Assembly (NCBI GenBank): GCA_045592865.1
Contig: JAZNVP010000034.1
Span: 1 to 17,196, forward strand
Direction of reading: 5' to 3'
Length of the DNA stretch: 17,196 bases
Source: RGIG9114 sp045592865
Lineage (GTDB): Bacteria > Bacillota > Clostridia > Oscillospirales > JAGBHD01
The position numbers and the translations under genes are program-made. The notes under the pieces were generated by a model. The model was not told the DNA's origin. It was given only the letters and a program-made list of their open reading frames with translations, and made no database searches. Positions 5,717-12,446 of this stretch are shown piece by piece; within the stretch, counting starts at the first letter, position 1, and every line of letters starts with the position of its first letter.

Positions 5717-6508
5717 ATGCAGATAAAACACGATTTTCATATTCACACATCGCTTTCGGTTTGCGCAAAAGAAACGGCAACCGTTGAGCACTATTTTAAT
5801 GTTGCTCAGCGGTTAGGTTTAAATAAAATTGGTTTTTCTGATCATTTTTGGGATAGCTCGTTTGAGGCTCCTAATGATTTTTACAGAACGCAGGATTATG
5901 AGCATGTTTCTCGTTTAAAACCTATGCTTGAGAATGCTCCTGAAGGATTAAATGTGTATTTTGGGTGCGAGGCAGAATATGACCCTAAAAGACGTGATGT
6001 TGGGATTACCGAAGAAACTGCAGAAAAGTTTGATTTTATTATTGTTCCAAATTCGCATACCCATATGATGATGCCGAAAGATTTTTATGAGCCTTATGAA
6101 AAGCACGCTGAGTTTATGATAGAGTCTTACAATAATATTCTAGATAGCAAGGTTAGTAAATATATAACAGCAATGGCGCATCCTTTTATGGCGGTTGCTT
6201 GTCCCTATAATAATGGGATTTTAATTGATATGATACCTGACGATACGTATAAAAGACTATTTGATAAAACCGCTAATAAGGGAATAGCATTTGAGATAAA
6301 TATTTCTAGTATGCATGGAAAGACAAAAGAACAGATTGAAGTTTTGTCTCAGATAAGAATTTTCAGACTGGCAAAACAATGCGGATGCAAATTCTTGTTT
6401 GGAACAGATTCGCATAATGATCAGAGGCATAGTTCATTTTCAAATGCTGAATTCGTTGCAGAGATTTTAGAATTAAAAGAAACTGATATTGCTGATATCG
6501 CAAGATAG
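5717..6508 (+). CDS. PHP-domain phosphoesterase (histidinol-phosphatase-like)
   Basis: 263 residues forming one PHP metal-dependent phosphoesterase domain. The metal-binding motifs are in order: DFHIHTS (H8, H10), SDHF (D42, H43), CEAEY (E85), NSHTH (H114, H116), AHPF (H155) and GTDSH (D231, H233). Family members hydrolyse phosphomonoesters such as histidinol phosphate. No other histidine-biosynthesis gene is nearby, so HisK activity is only one possibility. The start is supported by AAAGGA seven bases upstream and two promoters. The gene heads a closely spaced plus-strand cluster; its stop is 11 bases before the next start. Confidence 0.8.
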   Translation: MQIKHDFHIHTSLSVCAKETATVEHYFNVAQRLGLNKIGFSDHFWDSSFEAPNDFYRTQDYEHVSRLKPMLENAPEGLNVYFGCEAEYDPKRRDVGITEETAEKFDFIIVPNSHTHMMMPKDFYEPYEKHAEFMIESYNNILDSKVSKYITAMAHPFMAVACPYNNGILIDMIPDDTYKRLFDKTANKGIAFEINISSMHGKTKEQIEVLSQIRIFRLAKQCGCKFLFGTDSHNDQRHSSFSNAEFVAEILELKETDIADIAR

Positions 6509-6519
6509 TGAGGAAAAAA

Positions 6520-7197
6520 ATGAAAATAAAGTTTTTAGGAACAGGTGCGGCAGATTGGGGAAGACAGAAGGAAGAGGGAAAAGAACATAGGCGTCTTTCT
6601 TCGGCTCTTGTCGACGATGTGCTCCTTATTGACCCGGGACCGTGGGTTTTTGATGCCTTCGCTGAATATGAGATTGATTATAAAAAGATTAAATATATAA
6701 TTAATACCCATCGCCATAGTGATCATTTTAATGAAGAAACCCTTAACAGATTATTATCTGTCGGCGCAGAGTTTCACGAACTCTCGGTTGGCGAAGTTAA
6801 ATCTTTCGGAAACTATGAGGTTTCTTGCTATAAAGCAAACCACGCGACCTGCGAGAATAGCCGTCACTTTATTATCTCTGACGGAAAGAGTAATCTATTT
6901 TACGGACTCGATTCGGCTTGGCTTCTCTATGACGAGGTTGAGGCAATTAAGAAAAAGGTCATAGATTTTGCGGTTATAGATGCAACTATCGGTTTTATCG
7001 AGGGGGACTACCGCATATTTGAGCACAATAATCTCAGAATGGTTATTGAAATGAAATTAACACTTGAGCCTTACATTAAAAGACTCTGCATAAGCCATAT
7101 GGCCAGAACGCTCCACACCTCTCACAATGAACTTCAGAATGCTATGGAAAATCATAATATTGAGGTAGCGTATGACGGCCTTGAAACAGAATTCTAA
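6520..7197 (+). CDS. Metallo-beta-lactamase-fold hydrolase (PhnP/RNase Z-like)
   Basis: 225 residues, cytosolic. The metal motif THRHSDHF (63-70) supplies H64, H66, D68 and H69. Further likely ligands are H108 (KANHAT), D131 (YGLDS) and H193 or H199 near the C-terminus (ISHMARTLHTSH). The N-terminal MKIKFLGTGAA and the RR.SSALV segment (24-31) recall PhnP-type cyclic phosphodiesterases, though the zinc-binding cysteines of PhnP are absent and there are no phn genes nearby. I place the start at 6520, six bases after TGAGG; an in-frame GTG at 6508 lies in the upstream stop region. It overlaps the next gene by 26 bases. Substrate unknown. Confidence 0.8.
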   Translation: MKIKFLGTGAADWGRQKEEGKEHRRLSSALVDDVLLIDPGPWVFDAFAEYEIDYKKIKYIINTHRHSDHFNEETLNRLLSVGAEFHELSVGEVKSFGNYEVSCYKANHATCENSRHFIISDGKSNLFYGLDSAWLLYDEVEAIKKKVIDFAVIDATIGFIEGDYRIFEHNNLRMVIEMKLTLEPYIKRLCISHMARTLHTSHNELQNAMENHNIEVAYDGLETEF

Positions 7198-7954
7198 TTC
7201 AAATTATCGATACGAGGTCATTGATATTATAAGAGGCTTTGCAGTTATAAATATGGTAGCATTCCACTTAATATGGGATCTCGTTTATATTTATAGGGTC
7301 AATTTTCAGTGGTTTAAAGGAAGTCCCGGCTTTACATGGCAGCAGATTATCTGCATAACATTTATTTTGGTTTCAGGATTTTCTGTTTCTTTTTCGCGAA
7401 AGTTATATAAAAGAGGATTTATCGTCTTTTTAGGGGGTGCCCTCGTTAGCTTGGTTACCTTTTTGCTAATGTCGGAAAACCTTATTCTCTTTGGAATTCT
7501 AACTTTTATCGGCAGCTCTATGCTTGTTTTCAGTGTTTTAAAGAACCCTCTTTCTAAAATTAATTGTTATTTAGGATCGGCATTTTCGTTGATACTCTTT
7601 GTTCTTTTCAGAAACGTTGAATATGGGTATATAGGAATAAGACCTGTCCTGGAATTTGAACTTCCCGATTGGCTCTATAGCGGCTATATCTCGGCATATT
7701 TCGGGTTCCCGAACAGAAGCTTTGTTTCGAGTGATTATTTTCCCTTGATTCCTTGGTTTTTCCTTTTCTGCATGGGCTTTTATCTTTACAAAATAGCAGA
7801 AAAGAAGGATTTGCTTAATTATTTAAGAATTCAGAATTTGAACCCTGTTTTTAAACCGTTATTCTTTATCGGTAAAAACTCATTTTTCATCTATCTTGTT
7901 CATCAACCCGTTGTGTATATATTATTGCTAATAATTTTTAAAGGAATAAACTAA
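7172..7954 (+). CDS. DUF1624/HGSNAT-like integral membrane acyltransferase
   Basis: 260 residues with about seven hydrophobic segments. The N-terminal signature YEVIDIIRGFAVINMVAFHLIWDL (D18, R21, H32) and the C-terminal GKNSFFIYLVHQP (H244) match the DUF1624 / heparan-alpha-glucosaminide N-acetyltransferase catalytic family. These proteins move acyl groups across or at the membrane onto sugars or other acceptors. The start at 7172 lies inside the preceding gene and has GAGGT five bases upstream, so translation is probably coupled. The next gene's ATG directly follows this stop. The acceptor is unknown; a cell-envelope glycan is plausible. Confidence 0.8.
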   Translation: MTALKQNSNSNYRYEVIDIIRGFAVINMVAFHLIWDLVYIYRVNFQWFKGSPGFTWQQIICITFILVSGFSVSFSRKLYKRGFIVFLGGALVSLVTFLLMSENLILFGILTFIGSSMLVFSVLKNPLSKINCYLGSAFSLILFVLFRNVEYGYIGIRPVLEFELPDWLYSGYISAYFGFPNRSFVSSDYFPLIPWFFLFCMGFYLYKIAEKKDLLNYLRIQNLNPVFKPLFFIGKNSFFIYLVHQPVVYILLLIIFKGIN

Positions 7955-8482
7955 ATGAATTTTATTGAAATTGCGAATGCAAGATACTCTTGCAGAAACT
8001 ATGACGAAACCAGAGAAGTAGAGCAAAATAAAATTGACGCTATTTTAGAAGCGGGCAGACTCGCGCCATCCGCTTGTAACGGGCAACCCTATCATATAAC
8101 CGTTTGCAAGGGGGAGGCTGCTAAAAAGGTTGCTAAAGCCGTTGGCGGAATGGGAATGAATAGGTTTGCTTCACAGGCGCCTGTTATGATAGTTTTGTCT
8201 GAAATGCCTTACGTAAAAACTGCGGCGCTCGGCTCAAAACTTAAGGGTAACGATTATCGCTCTATTGATATCGGAATAGTGTCTGCCTATATAACGGCAG
8301 AAGCGTCTGCGCAGGGGCTCGGAAGCTGTATTCTCGGTTGGCTCGACGATGAAAAGCTAAGAGAGATTTGCTCGGTTAAATATCCCGTCAGATTGGTTAT
8401 TTGTATCGGATATCCAATGGACGGTAAGATAAGCATTAAAAAGAGAAAAACAATAGAAGAACTCGTAACAGAAATTAGTTAA
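7955..8482 (+). CDS. Nitroreductase-family FMN oxidoreductase
   Basis: 175 residues, typical of the compact single-domain nitroreductase family. The FMN-phosphate motif RYSCRNY (10-16) starts the protein. APSACNGQPY (37-46) and GLGSCILGW (121-129) line the flavin site, and KKRKTIEEL (162-170) is the usual C-terminal segment. These enzymes use NAD(P)H to reduce nitro compounds, quinones or other electrophiles; the native substrate is not predictable. It starts at the base after the upstream stop, with AAAGGA about 11 bases ahead, and precedes citrate synthase by 15 bases. Confidence 0.9.
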   Translation: MNFIEIANARYSCRNYDETREVEQNKIDAILEAGRLAPSACNGQPYHITVCKGEAAKKVAKAVGGMGMNRFASQAPVMIVLSEMPYVKTAALGSKLKGNDYRSIDIGIVSAYITAEASAQGLGSCILGWLDDEKLREICSVKYPVRLVICIGYPMDGKISIKKRKTIEELVTEIS

Positions 8483-8497
8483 AGAAAGGGAAAAACG

Positions 8498-9853
8498 ATG
8501 TCTTACTCAAATATTACTCCTTACATCAAGAAAATGGCTGATCTATCCTGCAAAAATAATGAAATCAAGCCGTATATGTATGAAGTCCACAAGGTAAACA
8601 GAGGGCTCCGCGATCTTAACGGAAGCGGTGTTATAACCGGTCTTACCGAGGTTTCCAGAATAACCTCAAAAAAGATGGGGCCGGACGGCGAATTTCATTC
8701 CTGTGAGGGAGAGCTTTGCTATAGAGGAATAAATATCAGAGAACTGGTTGACGGCTTTATGAAGGATAACCGTTACGGCTTTGAAGAAGCGGTTTATCTT
8801 CTGCTTTTTTCTGAACTTCCCAACGTTTCAGAACTCCAAGAATTCAAAGAAACGTTAGGTAGCTTCAGAACGCTCCCGACCTCTTTCGTCAGAGATATGA
8901 TCTTAAAGGCTCCGGGTAAAGATCTTATGAATATTCTTTCCCGAAGTGTTCTCGCGCTATATGCTTATGACGATAACCCCGACGATATTTCGATTCCAAA
9001 CGTTCTCCGTCAGTGTTTGTTTTTGATTTCGGTATTTCCGCTTCTGTCGGTATACAGTTATCAGTCCTTCAGACATTATCATATGGGAAAAAGTTTGTTT
9101 ATAAATACTCCGCGCGAGGACCGTTCAACTGCTGAGAATATTCTTTCGCTCCTCAGAAAAGACGGTAAGTATTCTGAGGTTGAGGCAAAAATACTCGATC
9201 TTGCACTGGTGCTTCACGCAGAACACGGTGGCGGTAACAACTCAACCTTTACAACTCACGTTGTAACCTCGTCGGGAACCGATACATATTCTGCGGTTTC
9301 CGCAGCGCTTGGCTCACTGAAGGGACCGCGTCACGGTGGAGCTAACATCAAGGTATCAAAGATGTTCGATGATTTAAAGGCTCACGTTAACGTAAAAAGT
9401 GAGGGAGAAATTAAAGATTATCTTGTTAAACTCCTTGATAAAAAAGCCTTCGATAAAGCAGGGCTTATTTACGGTATGGGCCATGCGGTTTATTCCATTT
9501 CAGACCCAAGAGCAGATATCCTTATGAACTGCGCAAAGGAACTTTCTGTTGAGAAAGGATACGAAGAAGAATATGCGCTTTACGAAACGGTTGCGCGTTT
9601 GGCTCCCGAAATTATTGCCGAAAAGCGAAAGATGTATAAGGGCGTCAGCGCAAATGTAGACTTCTATTCAGGTCTGATCTATCGTATGCTGGAGCTTCCT
9701 TATGAACTCTTTACACCTATATTTGCAATGTCGAGAATAGCAGGTTGGAGCGCACATAGAATTGAGGAAATTCAAAACGCGGGTAAGATAATAAGACCTG
9801 CATATATAAACGTTAAAAACGATAGGGAATATATAGAACTTAATAAAAGATAA
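8498..9853 (+). CDS. Citrate synthase
   Basis: 451 residues. It condenses acetyl-CoA and oxaloacetate to citrate. The catalytic triad is present: H243 in AEHGGGNNSTF, H329 in GMGHAVYSISDPRA and D388 in NVDFYSG. GPRHGGAN (277-283) is the conserved CoA/oxaloacetate segment. The N-terminus, about 50 residues longer than the shortest bacterial forms, begins with a poorly conserved helix region, as in other clostridial citrate synthases. AAAGGG lies about seven bases before the ATG. Last gene of the PHP cluster. No aconitase or isocitrate dehydrogenase lies nearby, so glutamate synthesis via a partial TCA arm is an inference. Confidence 0.95.
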   Translation: MSYSNITPYIKKMADLSCKNNEIKPYMYEVHKVNRGLRDLNGSGVITGLTEVSRITSKKMGPDGEFHSCEGELCYRGINIRELVDGFMKDNRYGFEEAVYLLLFSELPNVSELQEFKETLGSFRTLPTSFVRDMILKAPGKDLMNILSRSVLALYAYDDNPDDISIPNVLRQCLFLISVFPLLSVYSYQSFRHYHMGKSLFINTPREDRSTAENILSLLRKDGKYSEVEAKILDLALVLHAEHGGGNNSTFTTHVVTSSGTDTYSAVSAALGSLKGPRHGGANIKVSKMFDDLKAHVNVKSEGEIKDYLVKLLDKKAFDKAGLIYGMGHAVYSISDPRADILMNCAKELSVEKGYEEEYALYETVARLAPEIIAEKRKMYKGVSANVDFYSGLIYRMLELPYELFTPIFAMSRIAGWSAHRIEEIQNAGKIIRPAYINVKNDREYIELNKR

Positions 9854-9858
9854 CATTA

Positions 9859-9898
9859 AAACACTCCGTTTTGCACAGAATTTAAACGGAGTGTTTGT
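9859..9898 (+). terminator. Terminator after citrate synthase
   Basis: A 13-bp stem (9859-9871 with 9884-9896, core ACACTCCGTTT/AAACGGAGTGT) is followed by a T-rich tract (GTTTCTTTTT). Confidence 0.85.
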
Positions 9899-9910
9899 TT
9901 CTTTTTACTA

Positions 9911-9939
9911 TTGATAATGTTTGTAAGGTGAATTATAAT
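9911..9939 (+). promoter_or_regulatory. Promoter of the MFS/GDPD operon
   Basis: TTGATA (9911-9916), a 17-bp spacer and TATAAT (9934-9939), 29 bp upstream of the MFS start codon and directly after the citrate synthase terminator. Confidence 0.8.
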
Positions 9940-9968
9940 AAATTAAAGAATAAAAAAAGAGGTGCGTT

Positions 9969-11303
9969 ATGAAGTTAAACACAAAATTAACTGTGCTTAT
10001 CGGTTTTGCATTCCTGTCGATAAGTGCTTTCTGGCAGATGTATGATAATCTTATTCCTTTAATTTTAACAAATACGTTCCATTTAAATGAAGCTGTTTCG
10101 GGTATAATAATGGCGGCAGACAACGTTCTTGCCCTGTTTTTGCTCCCGCTTTTCGGCGGACTTTCGGATAAATGCAATTTTAAACTCGGTAAAAGAAAGC
10201 CGTTTATCCTATTCGGAACCGTTATGGCGGTTATTCTTATGACGGGTCTTCCTATTCTTGATAACAGTTATTATGCGGCTCCGTCGTCTGTAAAGGCAAT
10301 TGGCTTTATAGTTCTTTTGGGTCTTTTGCTCATAACAATGGGAACATACAGAAGCCCTGCTGTTGCTTTGATGCCCGACGTAACACCGAAACCGCTCAGA
10401 AGTAAGGGAAATGCAATAATTAACCTTATGGGAGCAGTAGGCGGTATTATATATCTAATTGCTAATACTTTCCTGTATTCAAAAAGCAGAACTGAAGGCC
10501 TTGATCATATAAACTATCAGCCCATTTTTGCTATAGTAAGTTTCATAATGCTCTTTGCATTGTTTATCTTAATGGTATTTATCAACGAACCTAAACTCAG
10601 AGAAAAACAGGCAGAGTATGAAAAGGCGCATCCCGAAGAGGTTTTAGTTAAAACCGAGGATGAAAGCACTACTGCAAAAATGCCCAAAGATGTAAAGCGT
10701 AGCCTTATTTTCCTTCTCTTATCGGTTGCGTTCTGGTTTATCGGATATAATGCTATCAGCACTTGGTTCACAACCTATGCAACAACCGTATGGGATATGA
10801 GCCCCGGAGGCGCGTCGCTTTGCCTTACTATAGCAACCGCAGGTGCTATAATCAGTTACATTCCCGTTGGTGTTATAGCAAGTAAGATAGGTAGAAAGAA
10901 AACCATTAAGTTTGGCGCGGCGCTCCTTTCCTTAAGTTTTCTGACTGCGTTCATCTATACTTTAACGGTCGGAAAATTCCATTGGGTTCTTTATCTCTTG
11001 TTCTCGCTTGTCGGTGTTGCTTGGGCTTCCATCAACGTTAACAGTCTTCCAATGGTTGTTGAAATGTGCGCAGGTTCCGACGTTGGAAAGTTCACGGGAC
11101 TTTACTATACGTTCAGTATGTCTGCTCAGACAGTAACACCCATCATCGCAGGATTCCTTCTCAGAAACGTAGGATATAATTCGCTCTTTATCTATTCTGC
11201 GATTTTTGTTGCGGCTTCTTTTGCAACGATGTGTTTTGTTAAACACGGTGACAACAAGATTGAAGCAAAAGCAGGTCTTGAAGCCTTTGATATTGAGGAT
11301 TGA
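9969..11303 (+). CDS. MFS transporter (SLC45/sugar-porter-like)
   Basis: 444 residues with about 12 membrane segments in two halves joined by a charged cytosolic loop (about 206-243). The MFS motif A appears as GGLSDKCNFKLGKRKP (63-78) and is repeated in the second half as GVIASKIGRKK (301-311). YRSPAVALMPDVTPKPLRSKGNA (127-149) is characteristic of SLC45/GPH-like sugar transporters. Substrate unassigned; a sugar or glycoside in symport with cation is the family expectation. AGAGGTG precedes the ATG. The stop is two bases before the GDPD start, so the pair is a tight operon. Confidence 0.85.
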   Translation: MKLNTKLTVLIGFAFLSISAFWQMYDNLIPLILTNTFHLNEAVSGIIMAADNVLALFLLPLFGGLSDKCNFKLGKRKPFILFGTVMAVILMTGLPILDNSYYAAPSSVKAIGFIVLLGLLLITMGTYRSPAVALMPDVTPKPLRSKGNAIINLMGAVGGIIYLIANTFLYSKSRTEGLDHINYQPIFAIVSFIMLFALFILMVFINEPKLREKQAEYEKAHPEEVLVKTEDESTTAKMPKDVKRSLIFLLLSVAFWFIGYNAISTWFTTYATTVWDMSPGGASLCLTIATAGAIISYIPVGVIASKIGRKKTIKFGAALLSLSFLTAFIYTLTVGKFHWVLYLLFSLVGVAWASINVNSLPMVVEMCAGSDVGKFTGLYYTFSMSAQTVTPIIAGFLLRNVGYNSLFIYSAIFVAASFATMCFVKHGDNKIEAKAGLEAFDIED

Positions 11304-11305
11304 TT

Positions 11306-12118
11306 ATGTATTTTATTTTAATTTTAGCAATTCTTATTATTTTGTATCTTTTTTTAGTTGCAACCAGATCGGGAAAGGTGGAGAAGGCGGACCTAACGAA
11401 ATACTGTTATGCCCACCGGGGACTTCATATCAAACCCGAGGTTCCCGAAAACAGCATGAAAGCATTTAAGTTAGCCATAGAAAACGGTTACGGTGCAGAA
11501 CTCGACGTTCACCTTTTGTCCGACGGAACACTTGCTGTTATCCACGACAGTGAACTCATCAGAACAACCGGCGCCGAAGGCGTTGTTGAGAACTTAACTA
11601 AAGAGAGCATCAAAAACTATACACTCGAGGGAACCGACGAAAAGATTCCAACATTCAAGGAAGTTCTCCAACTGTTTGAGGATAAAACGCCTCTTGTTAT
11701 TGAGCTCAAAGCATACAAGGGAAATCACAAAAAACTTGCAGAAGCGGTATGCAAAGAGCTTGAAGGCTATAAAGGAAAGTATTGTATAGAGTCTTTTGAC
11801 CCAAGATGTCTTATGTGGTTAAAGAAAAATAAACCTGAGATCATAAGAGGTCAGCTGTCGCAAAACTTTATGTTGACCCCTTCGGGACAGGGAAGAGTTC
11901 TCGATTTCATTCTGACAAACCTACTTTTAAACGTTGTAACAAGACCTGATTTTATCGCATATAGATTTGAGGATAGAAAAAACCTATCCAACGTTTTGGC
12001 AACAAAATTTTTCGGCGCTGCTCCATTTACCTGGACAATAACCGACGAAGTCAGTTTTGAAAAGGTGAAAACCGAAAAATTAACCCCTATTTTTGAAAAA
12101 TTTCAACCTAAAAAATAA
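11306..12118 (+). CDS. Glycerophosphodiester phosphodiesterase, membrane-anchored
   Basis: 270 residues. GDPD enzymes hydrolyse glycerophosphodiesters to glycerol-3-phosphate and an alcohol. The TIM-barrel motifs are intact: HRG (37-39), PENS (47-50), E65 and D67 in AELDVHL, DGT (73-75), IHD (79-81) and IELK (132-135). One N-terminal hydrophobic segment (2-19) without a clear signal peptidase site should anchor it in the membrane. I use ATG 11306 because GAGG is seven bases upstream; TTG at 11300 is less likely. It follows the MFS gene by two bases. A link in which the transporter moves the substrate or product of this enzyme is inference. Confidence 0.9.
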   Translation: MYFILILAILIILYLFLVATRSGKVEKADLTKYCYAHRGLHIKPEVPENSMKAFKLAIENGYGAELDVHLLSDGTLAVIHDSELIRTTGAEGVVENLTKESIKNYTLEGTDEKIPTFKEVLQLFEDKTPLVIELKAYKGNHKKLAEAVCKELEGYKGKYCIESFDPRCLMWLKKNKPEIIRGQLSQNFMLTPSGQGRVLDFILTNLLLNVVTRPDFIAYRFEDRKNLSNVLATKFFGAAPFTWTITDEVSFEKVKTEKLTPIFEKFQPKK

Positions 12119-12120
12119 AG

Positions 12121-12154
12121 AATAAAAGCCTGCTCAAAAGAGTAGGCTTTTATT
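12121..12154. terminator. Bidirectional terminator between GDPD and XRE genes
   Basis: Arms 12121-12135 and 12140-12154 form a 15-bp stem with one G-T pair and an AAAA loop. A- and T-rich flanks give a T run on both strands. It overlaps the stop codon of the minus-strand XRE gene, so it serves both convergent genes. Confidence 0.85.
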
Positions 12155-12350
12155 CTTTTACGAATTCTATTATATCGTTTATGCTGCAATCAAGCGCGTA
12201 ACACAAAGCATCAAGCGTTTTTGTGTTAATGGCTTCTCCTTTTTTTATGCGGTGTAGCGTGTTTGCGGAAAACCCTTGCTTGAATATCAAGTTGTATTCG
12301 GTGATTCCTTTTTTAAATAAGGTTTCGTAAAATGGTTTGTAACTAATCAT
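12150..12350 (-). CDS. Small Cro/CI-type (XRE) helix-turn-helix regulator
   Basis: 66 residues from ATG 12350, a single HTH domain with nothing else. The recognition region FSANTLHRIKKGEAINTKTLDALCYALDCSINDII fits the HTH_26/XRE profile, with the turn and recognition helix around SANTLHRIKKG and the stabilising helices TLDALCYALD and DIIEFV. AGGGTG (12362-12357) gives good spacing to ATG 12350; a GTG three codons earlier (12359) is the alternative and would overlap this ribosome site. It is divergent from the LRR lipoprotein gene with about 96 bp between them, which contains ATACTTAA half-sites likely bound by this protein. It has no ligand domain, so it probably works as an autoregulated repressor. 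Confidence 0.85.
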   Translation of the reverse strand: MISYKPFYETLFKKGITEYNLIFKQGFSANTLHRIKKGEAINTKTLDALCYALDCSINDIIEFVKE

Positions 12351-12376
12351 TTTTATCACCCTAGGAAAATATTATC

Positions 12377-12417
12377 ATACTTAACCTCTTGACTATACTT
12401 AAAATATTGAGTATAAT
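12377..12417. promoter_or_regulatory. XRE/lipoprotein divergent promoter and operator
   Basis: A rightward promoter has TTGACT (12389-12394), a 17-bp spacer and TATAAT (12412-12417), 29 bp before the lipoprotein start. ATACTTAA occurs at 12377-12384 and again at 12395-12402, and an inverted near-copy TTGAGTAT is at 12407-12414. The last two form a 20-bp imperfect palindrome covering the spacer and the start of the -10, a typical Cro/CI operator position. Confidence 0.65.
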
Positions 12418-12446
12418 GTATGTAGCTAATAACTTAGGAGGTAAAT

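Noticed and set aside
5717..6508. Naming the PHP protein hisK (histidinol phosphatase)
   Set aside because: The motifs only establish the PHP superfamily; no other histidine-biosynthesis gene is nearby.
6508..6519. GTG start for the metallo-beta-lactamase-fold gene
   Set aside because: ATG 6520 has TGAGG six bases upstream and starts at the family-typical MKIKFLGTG; the GTG overlaps that ribosome site.
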